Assembly: GCA_025462785.1 (NCBI GenBank)
Contig: JAOAPG010000031.1
Location: 1 to 9,249, forward strand
Direction: 5' to 3'
Source of the DNA: Acidobacteriaceae bacterium
GTDB lineage: Bacteria; Acidobacteriota; Terriglobia; Terriglobales; Acidobacteriaceae
DNA length: 9,249 nucleotides
Part shown: one piece after another, positions 1 through 6,624 of the stretch
How positions within the stretch are numbered: position 1 is the stretch's first letter
Layout: every line of letters begins with the position of its first letter
The notes under the pieces: generated by a model
Told to the model about the DNA's origin: nothing
Databases searched by the model: none
The model's input: only the letters and a program-made list of their open reading frames with translations
Made by a program: the position numbers and the translations under genes

Positions 1-552
1 CATCATCAAGCATGCCGCTCGCGAAGCGGGCGGCGTCGCGCAGTTCGCGGGCGGCGTGCCGGCCATGTGGCGCATCTGGCGGATGGCTTCCATAATTGGC
101 AGGGATTCGATGTCGCCGACAGTGCCTCCAATTTCAACAATCGCGACATCCACGTCTTGCGCGACTTTCTTCATGGCAGACTTGATTTCGTTCGTCACGT
201 GAGGAATGACCTGCACGGTCTTACCAAGATAATCGCCCCGCCGTTCCTTCGCGATTATTTGCTCGTAAATTCGTCCGGTGGTCCAGTTATTGTCACGAGA
301 AAGCTTGGCGTGAGTGAACCGCTCATAGTGCCCGAGATCCAGATCGGTTTCCGCACCGTCGTCTGTAACGAAGACCTCTCCGTGCTGGAAGGGGGACATC
401 GTGCCCGGGTCCACATTGAGGTAAGGATCGAACTTCATCAAGTTGACTTTCAGCCCGCGGCTTTCCAGTAGACAGCCGATCGAAGCCGCCGCCAACCCCT
501 TACCCAGAGACGACACAACACCGCCCGTCACAAAGATGTACTTTGCCGACAT
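1..552 (-). CDS. pyrG: CTP synthase, N-terminal part (runs off left edge)
   Basis: CTP synthase makes CTP from UTP, ATP and glutamine in the cytoplasm, the last step of de novo pyrimidine nucleotide synthesis. Only the N-terminal synthetase (amidoligase) domain is present. Visible landmarks are the P-loop-like GGVVSSLGKG (residues 10-19), KFDPYLNVDPGTMSPFQHGE (40-59), the DDGAETDLDLGHYERF block with D72, and VEIGGTVGDIESLP with E140; D72 and E140 match the metal-binding residues of the E. coli enzyme. The start ATG at 550-552 is preceded by a good ribosome site (AAGGTGAGG, 6 nt away). The frame stays open to base 1, but agreement with the family stops near residue 163 (about position 64). The remaining 21 codons are unlike the expected continuation (normally leading to HLTLVP) and much richer in GC, so the left end may be an assembly join or a local frameshift. 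Identity of residues 1-162 is very secure. Confidence 0.96.
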   Translation of the reverse strand, partial: MSAKYIFVTGGVVSSLGKGLAAASIGCLLESRGLKVNLMKFDPYLNVDPGTMSPFQHGEVFVTDDGAETDLDLGHYERFTHAKLSRDNNWTTGRIYEQIIAKERRGDYLGKTVQVIPHVTNEIKSAMKKVAQDVDVAIVEIGGTVGDIESLPIMEAIRQMRHMAGTPPANCATPPASRAACLMM

Positions 553-607
553 CGATTCCTCACCTTAAATTGTCTTTGGAATTTAGTGCAGGCTGGGTGC
601 ACGATCA

Positions 608-635
608 ATTATGACAGAAAAGCGATTTGGCGCAA
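608..635 (-). promoter_or_regulatory. Candidate sigma70-type promoter for pyrG
   Basis: On the minus strand TTGCGC (630-635) and CATAAT (608-613) are separated by 16 bp. They match the -35 and -10 consensus at 4/6 and 5/6 positions. Transcription would start near 601, leaving about 50 nt of leader before the pyrG ATG with its strong ribosome site. The call rests on consensus matching only. Confidence 0.45.
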
Positions 636-678
636 ACGTAAAAAATCAGAGTTTCAGAACACGTTTCTTTTCAGCATC

Positions 679-684
679 TAAAAT
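679..684 (+). promoter_or_regulatory. Possible -10 element of the secreted-protein gene
   Basis: TAAAAT matches the -10 consensus at 5/6 positions and lies about 40 nt before the ATG at 724. No convincing -35 is seen at the usual distance. The rest of the 553-723 divergent spacer holds only this element and the pyrG promoter on the other strand. Confidence 0.3.
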
Positions 685-723
685 AGTATCCAGCCTCCAC
701 TGATTCGCGACAAGAGGCAGCCT

Positions 724-1701
724 ATGACATTCATACGCCCACGAACTCGGCTTTCAGGTTTGTTCTTGCTTCTATTAGCAGTCGGCGTTTTGTTCTCCAA
801 CGTCCATGCCCAGGAACTAGCGAAACGCCTCATCCTCAAAGATGGCTCCTATCAACTTGCCACAAAATGGGAGACCAAAGGAGACCGGGTCCGGTATCTC
901 AGCGCAGAAAGAAACGAGTGGGAGGAGGTTCCCGATTCAATGGTGGATTGGGCGGCTACCGAAAAATACCAGAAAGACCGGGCAGCTGGGGTTTCATCGC
1001 CAGAAGCTGTCTCTCTCGACAAAGAAGTGGCCGAGGAGCGCAAGCTCGAAGAAGCCAAATCACCACAAGTCGCTCCCGGATTGCGGGTTCCTTCCGATGG
1101 CGATATTTTCCTGCTTGACAACTTTGAAAGCCAGCCGCAACTAGTCGCATTGCAACAGAACAGTGGCGAAATAGACCGCAATACTAAGCACAACATTTTT
1201 CGCGCGGCCATAAATCCTGTGTCAGGCAGCAAGCAATCCATCGAATTGCCGGGCCTGCACTCAAAAATCCAGGCGCACGCGGCTTTGCCATGTATCTACG
1301 TGAATGCCGAGCAGGATCAAGGTTCAGGGGTGATGAGCGAGCAGCCGAATCGAGCAGAAAAGCCGTCCGACGACGCGTGGGATCGTTTCCGAATCGTCCG
1401 CCTCGACTCGAAGCAAGACAAACGCGTTATCGGAGACATCAAAGTAGCGGTTTACGGCAAAGTCAGCCAGCAGCAAAAGCTGGTTCCTACTAGCGCTCAA
1501 AAACTTACAGGCGGATGGGTAAAGGTCACGCCAAAAAGTGATCTGGCAGCGGGGGAATACGCAGTCGTGGAGATGCTCGGTAAAGAAGGAATGAACACCT
1601 ATGTGTGGGATTTCGGCGTGAACCCGTCAGCTCCGGCGAATTCGGCGGCAGTAAAGCCGGATATGACTCCGACCACCCCCAAGAGCTTAGAGCACCGCTA
1701 G
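724..1701 (+). CDS. Secreted protein of unknown function
   Basis: I do not recognise a biochemical function. The 325-residue product starts with a basic N-terminus, a leucine-rich hydrophobic core (about residues 11-25) and a signal-peptidase-I type site VHA|QE after A29, so it is probably exported. It lacks the Cys of a lipobox. The mature N-terminus has a compact block with LKDGSYQLATKWETKGDRVRYLS then EWEEVPDSMVDWAATEKY (about 38-81), which reads like a small beta-rich domain. A charged linker (about 95-115) follows. The C-terminus ends with GEYAVVEMLGKEGMNTYVWDFGV (about 277-299) and a Pro/Ala-rich tail. From memory this arrangement recurs in secreted acidobacterial proteins, but no role is known to me. 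The start is supported by AAGAGG 6 nt upstream of the ATG. It is transcribed away from pyrG and towards the decarboxylase, with no partner gene. Confidence 0.85.
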   Translation: MTFIRPRTRLSGLFLLLLAVGVLFSNVHAQELAKRLILKDGSYQLATKWETKGDRVRYLSAERNEWEEVPDSMVDWAATEKYQKDRAAGVSSPEAVSLDKEVAEERKLEEAKSPQVAPGLRVPSDGDIFLLDNFESQPQLVALQQNSGEIDRNTKHNIFRAAINPVSGSKQSIELPGLHSKIQAHAALPCIYVNAEQDQGSGVMSEQPNRAEKPSDDAWDRFRIVRLDSKQDKRVIGDIKVAVYGKVSQQQKLVPTSAQKLTGGWVKVTPKSDLAAGEYAVVEMLGKEGMNTYVWDFGVNPSAPANSAAVKPDMTPTTPKSLEHR

Positions 1702-1712
1702 GAAATAAATAC

Positions 1713-1753
1713 TGTCATCCTGAGCGAGCTTTTTTACTCGCGAAGGATCTATG
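1713..1753. repeat. Intergenic TGTCAT-type repeat, copy A
   Basis: The short spacer between the convergent secreted-protein and decarboxylase genes holds TGTCATCCTGAGCGAG, then a T-rich loop, then CTCGCGAAGGATCTATG. GCGAG and CTCGC can pair as a 5-bp stem (1724-1728 with 1737-1741). The flanks resemble those of a second element at 6938-7000. I infer a dispersed intergenic repeat of the kind common in acidobacterial genomes. It might also help end transcription from both sides, but there is no classical stem followed by a U-run. Confidence 0.55.
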
Positions 1754-1763
1754 CATCGCACAA

Positions 1764-3221
1764 TTAACTTTTCGCTTCCTCTTGAATTCGTTTCCAGGCT
1801 CCCTCCACGTGACGTAACTCCGTGTTGGTTTGTCCTACGCAGAACCGCAGTGTCAAACGATCGTTCAGCCGTGTGTGAGTCAAATAGAGATCGCCGCTTC
1901 GATTGAGCCGATCGATGATCTGCTGATTGATCTCGTCTCCGCCTTTATGCCGGAAGCAAACCAGATTCAGCGGAGCCGGCGCGGCGAGTTCGAATTGCTC
2001 ATCGTCTTTCACCCACGACGCGAACTGCTGCGCTAAGCTCACATGCTTCCGAATGTGATGCTGCAAGCCTTCAACGCCGTAATGGCGAATCACAAACCAT
2101 AGCTTCAATGCTCGAAAACGTCGGCCAAGCGGGATTTGCCAGTCGCGATAATCGAACACCGAACCCGATTCGGTCGCCTTGTTCTTTAAATACTCTGGCA
2201 GCACGCTTAAAGTTTGAATCAGCGCTTTTCGATCAGCCACATAGAAACAATCGCAGTCGAAGTTCGTGAACATCCACTTATGCGGATTGAAGGCGTAGCT
2301 GTCCGCGAATTCCAGGCCATCCTGAATGTGACGAAACTCCGGACATAGCGCGGCTGTGCCCGACATTGCCGCATCCACATGGAACCAAAGATTCTGCTTC
2401 CGGCAAATGCGTCCAATCGGAGGCAAAGGATCAATTGCATTCGACGAGGTAGTGCCAACAGTGGCACAAACAAAACATGGAATGAGTCCAGCTTCACGGT
2501 CTTGCTGAATCTGTGCCGCCAGAGCCTCGGGCTGCATGGCGAAATTTTCATCCACATCGATGAGCCGCAAGTTCTTGCGTCCCAGTCCCGCAATCTTTAC
2601 GTCTTTTTCGATTGAAGAATGGGCTTGCGAAGACGTGTAGGCGACCAGCTTTCCGTCACAACCGTGCTCATTACTCGCGAAGTTTGTGGCACGTTCGCGG
2701 GCGGCGAGCAACGCGCACAGAGAAGCGCTCGATGCAGTGTCCTGAATGACTCCTCCGCCAGAAGTAGTTGATAGGAACTTTTCCGGCAGGCCAAGCATGG
2801 GCACAAGCCAGTCGAGTACATGAGTCTCAAGTTCTGTACATGCAGGACTGGTGGCCCAAAGCATGCCCTGCACGCCAAACCCCGAAGAAAGCAGATCGCC
2901 CAAAATCGATGGCCCAGAATTGTTGGAAGGGAAATAAGCGAAAAAATTCGGCGATTGCCAATGTGTGATTCCAGGCAGGATTAGATTCTCAACATCCTGC
3001 AACATCGCACCGAAAGACTCACCTTGTAAAGGAGCGCTGGCGGGAAGCGAAGCTCGAATCTCGCCCGGCACAACTCGAGAGAGCACAGGATGGTCTTCAA
3101 TCTTCTTGAAATAATCCGCAATCCAATCAACGACCTCGTGACCGCGACGCCTGAACTCGTCAGGAGTCATATGAAAAGACTCTTGATCGGACGCGGGACT
3201 CGCTTTTGCAGACTCTTTCAT
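1764..3221 (-). CDS. Aromatic-L-amino-acid decarboxylase (group II PLP decarboxylase)
   Basis: This cytoplasmic PLP enzyme should decarboxylate aromatic amino acids (Trp, Tyr, Phe, DOPA or 5-HTP type) to aryl-alkyl amines. The 485-residue length fits the DDC/TDC family. Residues 18-60 carry the family N-terminus (MTPDEFRRRGHEVVDWIADYF). The PLP lysine is K315 in NPHKW, with D283 in HVDAAMSG pairing with the pyridine nitrogen and H201 stacking on the ring. Y344 in LPEYL matches Tyr332 of the human mobile loop, which argues for true decarboxylation rather than amine oxidation to an aldehyde. G366 in WQIPLGRRFR sits where plant tryptophan decarboxylases have Gly and tyrosine decarboxylases have Ser, so indolic substrates are plausible; the exact substrate is not known. 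The start is backed by AGTAGGAG 5 nt upstream; M18 is an alternative start. The ribosome site overlaps the stop of the methyltransferase gene 8 bp upstream, so the two were probably co-transcribed and translationally coupled. Confidence 0.93.
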   Translation of the reverse strand: MKESAKASPASDQESFHMTPDEFRRRGHEVVDWIADYFKKIEDHPVLSRVVPGEIRASLPASAPLQGESFGAMLQDVENLILPGITHWQSPNFFAYFPSNNSGPSILGDLLSSGFGVQGMLWATSPACTELETHVLDWLVPMLGLPEKFLSTTSGGGVIQDTASSASLCALLAARERATNFASNEHGCDGKLVAYTSSQAHSSIEKDVKIAGLGRKNLRLIDVDENFAMQPEALAAQIQQDREAGLIPCFVCATVGTTSSNAIDPLPPIGRICRKQNLWFHVDAAMSGTAALCPEFRHIQDGLEFADSYAFNPHKWMFTNFDCDCFYVADRKALIQTLSVLPEYLKNKATESGSVFDYRDWQIPLGRRFRALKLWFVIRHYGVEGLQHHIRKHVSLAQQFASWVKDDEQFELAAPAPLNLVCFRHKGGDEINQQIIDRLNRSGDLYLTHTRLNDRLTLRFCVGQTNTELRHVEGAWKRIQEEAKS

Positions 3222-3229
3222 GGAATCTC

Positions 3230-3993
3230 CTACTTCAGTTGGCCATAAAAAACCTTGGTGTCGTACTCAAGCGGTACGTGGCCGTTTTTCTGATGCTCGT
3301 CAAAGATCCGACACAGATTTCCTAGCATCGGCTTGTGAGTTGGTTCACTAGCGGAGGGCGCGTAGGGAGAAGAAAGCAATCGTACCTCAAGCCCTGCATA
3401 GTCGAATTCCTGGATCCAGTCGAACGTTCTCTGACGAAATGACGAGGGTGCAAAAAACTCATCAATGGAAGAGCTTGTCCGTTCATGGCGGATCTCCTGA
3501 CAATCGGTCCCATAGTTCAACAGCAATTGCTCATAGTCGCGAAGAAAAGCTGTAGCGTCCACGCGCCGTTTATTCCATATCAGCACCGCCCAGCCATTAG
3601 GTTTCAGAATCCGCTGAAATTCGATGCGAGCTTTCTTCAGATCAAACCAATGTGCCGCCTGCGCCGCGGTTATGAAGTCCACACTACTATGCGCCAGATT
3701 TGTCTGTTCGGCAGTTCCTTCAATGCTCGTAAAGTTAGGAAAATTTCGCAGAAACTCTTCCCCTGCATGTCGCATATCGGCATTGGTTCCACTCCAAAAA
3801 CACGATTGCCATTTTCCAGAAGCAGCCGAGTGAAGATGCCTGTACCGAAGGCAATGTCTGCAATCACCGAATCAGGAGTTAGGCCGCACTCACTCCGTAA
3901 AAGCTCGACAACTTCAGGCGGATATCCAGGACGATAGCGAACGTAATTGTCCACCCGCGAAGAAAATCTCTGGGTCGTATCTTTGACAGCCAT
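3230..3993 (-). pseudogene. Class I SAM-dependent methyltransferase, frameshifted
   Basis: Two overlapping minus-strand frames together make one methyltransferase of about 254 residues. The first frame, from ATG 3991-3993, gives RFSSRVDNYVRYRPGYPPEVVELL and SAM motif I (DIAFGTG, residues 46-52), and reaches VFGVEP (residues 65-70). The family then expects NADMRHAGEEF, which is found in the next frame from about 3784. One base is therefore missing around 3784-3787. The second frame continues with TAAQAAHWFD, LKPNGWAVLIWNKRR and a normal C-terminus ending in QLK at 3230. Everything else is well conserved, so this is either a very recent lesion or a sequencing error. The substrate is unknown; the fold is a general small-molecule methyltransferase (Methyltransf_11/25 type). 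It lies directly upstream of the aromatic decarboxylase, so an amine or amino-acid substrate is a guess only. There is no ribosome site; a GCTAAACT element lies 7 nt before the ATG. Confidence 0.85.
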
Positions 3994-4000
3994 AAAAATC

Positions 4001-4008
4001 AGTTTAGC
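4001..4008 (-). promoter_or_regulatory. GCTAAACT -10-like element before the methyltransferase start
   Basis: On the minus strand GCTAAACT ends 7 nt before the ATG at 3993. TAAACT is -10-like. The gene has no Shine-Dalgarno site, so transcription may begin at or just before the start codon. The same octamer precedes the antitoxin gene at almost the same distance. Confidence 0.4.
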
Positions 4009-4076
4009 TCAATCGAATGTTTCGCTGCCGAACGCGTCTCTTGCCCTCCGGCTTTCCTGTCCAAATCTCCCGCGAC

Positions 4077-4091
4077 TTGCTAAATTAGCAA
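4077..4091 (+). promoter_or_regulatory. 15-bp palindrome and -10-like element at the proB start
   Basis: TTGCTAAATTAGCAA is a perfect 7+1+7 palindrome ending 5 nt before the proB ATG at 4097. It contains GCTAAATT (4079-4086), a -10-like element with 10 nt to the ATG. There is no Shine-Dalgarno site. It could be a promoter element for near-leaderless expression, an operator, or both. No convincing -35 was found. The remaining divergent spacer, 4009-4076, shows nothing else clear. Confidence 0.4.
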
Positions 4092-4096
4092 TACCC

Positions 4097-4852
4097 ATGC
4101 GCCTCGTCATCAAAGTTGGAACCAGCCTCATCGCTCCCGGTGGCTGTATCGATACCACGCGCATGAGAGCGCTCGTCGATCAACTCGATCTATCTCGTAA
4201 CGAATACTTGATCGTCACGTCCGGTGCCATTGCTTCGGGCATGTCGAATTTGGGTCTGTGCGAAAGGCCGACAAGCGTGCCCCTGATGCAGGCTTGCGCC
4301 GCCGTCGGACAAAGCCTCCTGATGCACACCTACGAGCAACTATTTTTCGGCAAGAAAGTCGTCGCGCAACTCTTGCTTTCCAGCGACGATTTCACTTCTT
4401 CAGCGCGATACAAGAACCTGCAAAATGCTTTGCACGAATTATTGAAGCTTGGTGTGGTTCCCGTAGTGAATGAAAATGATACCGTCTCTGTGCGAGAGCT
4501 GGCCGGTGCGTTCGGCGATAACGACGAACTCAGCGCTTTGCTCGCCACCGCAGTAAAAGCGGATTGGCTGCTGTTGCTAACTGACGTGGAAGGCTTCTAT
4601 GTTCCCAACGGTAAGCGCCCTCGCCTGATCCGAACTGTTCGCAAACTCACACCTCAAATGCAGGACCTATGAGATGGTAAGAGTAAACTGGGCACAGGGG
4701 GCATGCGCTCAAAACTGCGTGCGGCCAAGTCGGCCAGCGAATCGGGAGTCAATGTTGCTATTGTGAATGGGCGCGACCCAAATGCGATTTCCGGCGCTAT
4801 CGCAAGGAAAATTGGCACCTATTTTCCTCCGCATCGCAAGAGTGTGCAGTAG
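4097..4852 (+). pseudogene. proB: Glutamate 5-kinase with an in-frame TGA
   Basis: Glutamate 5-kinase phosphorylates glutamate with ATP, the first and feedback-controlled step of proline synthesis. The amino-acid-kinase fold is clear: MRLVIKVGTSLI (1-12), VTSGAIASGM (40-49), QACAAVGQSLL (65-75), NENDTV (126-131), FGDNDELSALLAT (139-151) and LTDVEGFY (161-168). Codon 192 is TGA (4670-4672). After it the same frame resumes exactly on family sequence: DGKSKLGTGGMRSKLRAAK, VNVAIVNGRDP, ending at TAG 4850-4852. So this is a substitution, not a frameshift; GGA to TGA is a likely event because Gly is expected there. A 191-residue product would lack the GTGGM-K element. At full length (251 codons) the protein would be an AAK domain without the C-terminal PUA domain found in E. 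coli ProB. The ATG at 4097 is chosen because homology begins there; earlier in-frame codons are not ProB-like. The gene is 2 bp from proA. Confidence 0.93.
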
Positions 4853-4854
4853 TT

Positions 4855-6102
4855 ATGGCGACCAGTCTCACAACACGTCTATCCACGCAGGAAAAGCTGC
4901 TCCGAGCTCGCGCAGCATCGAGTCAACTTGCCCAGCTTTCAACCGCGCAGAAGGACCTCATACTGCTTTCCATGGCGGAAGCCATCGAGGCGAATTCGCA
5001 GAGCATCCTCAAAGCGAACAAGCGGGACATTGAAGCGTCTGGTCTCACCGGAGCAATGCGTGACCGCCTGCTGCTGAATCCAGAACGAATTAGCGCCATG
5101 GCGAGTGGAGTGCGCGATGTGGCTAAGCTTCCCGATCCCGCATACGAGACACTGGCTGAGTGGACTCGCCCCAATGGCTTGCGCATCCGAAAATTGCGAG
5201 TGCCGCTCGGTGTCGTTGGAATCATTTATGAGTCTCGGCCAAACGTCACCGTGGACACCGTTGCTTTAGCCTTCAAGACCGGCAATGCAATCGTCTTACG
5301 CGGCGGCAAGGAGGCAGCCCAGAGCAACCAGCATCTCGCGGACATTCTTAGCGCTGTTGATGGAGTTCCAGAAGGCGCGATTGAACTCCTGGATGCGAGT
5401 ACGCGCGATTCGGTTCACGAACTCATCAAATCGCGTGGATTGGTCGATGTGCTGATTCCGCGTGGCGGTCCAGCGCTCATTTCGTATGTGGTCGAAAACG
5501 CGACAGTCCCGGTGATAGAGACCGGTGCAGGCAACTGTCACATCTTCGTTGATGAATCCGCCGATCTCGACATGGCGGATGGGATCGTAATGAACGCCAA
5601 AACGCAGCGTCCAGCGGTATGCAATGCGGCAGAGAAGCTGCTGGTACATGAGAGCATCGCCGCAAAATATATCCCGCGAATTGTGAAAAAACTTGTCACG
5701 GCGGGCGTGGAAGTTCGCGGCGACGAGCCTACATGTAACTTAGTGACAGAGGTGATGCCTGCGACGGAACAGGATTGGGGCGAAGAATACCTCCGATTGT
5801 GCATCGCAACTCGCGTGATCTCTGGCATGGATGAAGCCATCGCACACATCAATCGCTATTCGACGAAACATTCCGAAGCGATCATTACGCGGAACCAAGC
5901 AAACGCAGAACGTTTTCTTCGCCTCGTGGATTCGGCCGCTGTGTACTGGAACGCCTCGACACGTTTCTCAGACGGAAGAGAGTTCGGATTCGGAGCCGAG
6001 ATGGGCATAAGCACGCAAAAGCTGCACTGCCGTGGTCCATTTGCGTTGGCAGAGTTGACATCGACGAAGTATGAAGTGATCGGAACGGGGCAGGTGAGAT
6101 AA
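4855..6102 (+). CDS. proA: Gamma-glutamyl phosphate reductase
   Basis: The enzyme reduces gamma-glutamyl phosphate with NADPH to glutamate-5-semialdehyde, the second step of proline synthesis, in the cytoplasm and usually channelled with ProB. The 415 residues are full length. Landmarks are the helical N-terminus with NKRDIEASGLTGAMRDRL (55-72), RVPLGVVGIIYESRPNVTVD (115-134), the LRGGKEAAQSN block (148-158), PRGGPALI (202-209), PVIETGAGNCHIFVD (219-233), and QRPAVCNAAEKLLVH with the expected catalytic cysteine C256. The conserved C-terminal NASTRFSDGREFGFGAEMGISTQKLHCRGPF is also present. No lesion is seen. The ATG lies 2 nt after the proB stop and has only a weak ribosome site (GCAAGAG), so translation is probably coupled to proB; the proB TGA could then also reduce ProA expression. 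Confidence 0.97.
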   Translation: MATSLTTRLSTQEKLLRARAASSQLAQLSTAQKDLILLSMAEAIEANSQSILKANKRDIEASGLTGAMRDRLLLNPERISAMASGVRDVAKLPDPAYETLAEWTRPNGLRIRKLRVPLGVVGIIYESRPNVTVDTVALAFKTGNAIVLRGGKEAAQSNQHLADILSAVDGVPEGAIELLDASTRDSVHELIKSRGLVDVLIPRGGPALISYVVENATVPVIETGAGNCHIFVDESADLDMADGIVMNAKTQRPAVCNAAEKLLVHESIAAKYIPRIVKKLVTAGVEVRGDEPTCNLVTEVMPATEQDWGEEYLRLCIATRVISGMDEAIAHINRYSTKHSEAIITRNQANAERFLRLVDSAAVYWNASTRFSDGREFGFGAEMGISTQKLHCRGPFALAELTSTKYEVIGTGQVR

Positions 6103-6151
6103 CTCGTCTAGGCTAGGCTTCAGCTTCTCAAGATTGGCAGCGTAGGGACAG

Positions 6152-6208
6152 CCGCCCTTGGCGGTCAGCTTCAAATTCTCCGGTGACAGGCTCAGTGACG
6201 ATTGAGCC
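6152..6208. repeat. Hairpin-forming spacer between proA and the toxin gene
   Basis: The 123-bp spacer between these convergent genes has no gene I can support. It holds two small inverted repeats: CCGCC-CTT-GGCGG (6152-6164) and GGCTCA/TGAGCC around an 8-nt loop (6189-6208). Neither is followed by a T-run on either strand, so they are not classical terminators, although they sit where transcription from both sides should end. Confidence 0.4.
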
Positions 6209-6225
6209 TCCTATCACTGCGACTC

Positions 6226-6624
6226 TCACCGCCACACCGCAACCCGCATCAGATCGAAATGATGATCGTAGGTCCAGACTGGAAGACTCAATCTCGCAGC
6301 CAGTGTTGCTACCGTTGCGTCGAATAGTGTAAATGGGTGATCCAGCAAGCTTCGAATTCTAGCGCCCGCTTGCCGGTAATCCTCGGGCGTTGGATTTATT
6401 AGGACCGCGCTTGCCATGTCGTTCAGCCACACTGAGGCCGCGCTCTGGCCCAAGCGAAAAAGAACCAACGTGTAGGTTTCAAGCAGCGTCGGGTAGGCAA
6501 CAACGACTTCTCGCTGTTCGCGGGCCAGCCGTTGCAGCTCTTCACGCGCCCGTTTATGATGCGCATCGTCCGGGTCGACAGCCGCATACAACGGCCCCGT
6601 ATCAGCCAACACAGCCCGCTTCAT
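6226..6624 (-). CDS. PIN-domain toxin, VapC-type
   Basis: PIN-domain toxins of VapBC systems are metal-dependent ribonucleases, often cutting tRNA or rRNA, held inactive by the antitoxin. The 132-residue length is usual. The PIN acidic residues are visible: D8 in LADTGPLYA, E49 in PTLLETYTLV, D102 in FTLFDATVATLA and D120 in VWTYDHHFDLM (with D124 close by). All are intact, so the enzyme looks active; the target RNA cannot be read from the sequence. Its ATG overlaps the antitoxin TGA in the form ATGA (6621-6624), giving tight translational coupling, with AAGGAA directly before the start. The gene is convergent with proA across a 123-bp spacer. The specific VapC subfamily is not assigned. Confidence 0.9.
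   Translation of the reverse strand: MKRAVLADTGPLYAAVDPDDAHHKRAREELQRLAREQREVVVAYPTLLETYTLVLFRLGQSAASVWLNDMASAVLINPTPEDYRQAGARIRSLLDHPFTLFDATVATLAARLSLPVWTYDHHFDLMRVAVWR

Noticed and set aside
67..471. Long plus-strand open frame antisense to pyrG
   Set aside because: It is the mirror of a strongly conserved pyrG coding region, has no ribosome site and no recognisable domain.
2219..2593. Minus-strand 124-codon open frame inside the decarboxylase
   Set aside because: It is an out-of-frame shadow of the decarboxylase; the decarboxylase frame carries all the motifs.
3947..4096. 50 extra in-frame codons upstream of proB
   Set aside because: ProB homology begins at the ATG at 4097; the extra codons overlap the methyltransferase gene on the other strand and resemble no ProB N-terminus.
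4670..4672. TGA read as selenocysteine or as glycine or tryptophan by an altered code
   Set aside because: ProB has no Cys/Sec at this place and no SECIS-like stem follows. The antitoxin, toxin and membrane-protein genes here all end with TGA, so TGA works as a normal stop.
5296..5852. Several minus-strand open frames inside proA
   Set aside because: They lie opposite well-conserved proA codons and have no family features.
5968..6174. 68-codon minus-strand frame across the proA end and spacer
   Set aside because: No ribosome site, mostly antisense to the conserved proA C-terminus, and no recognisable domain.
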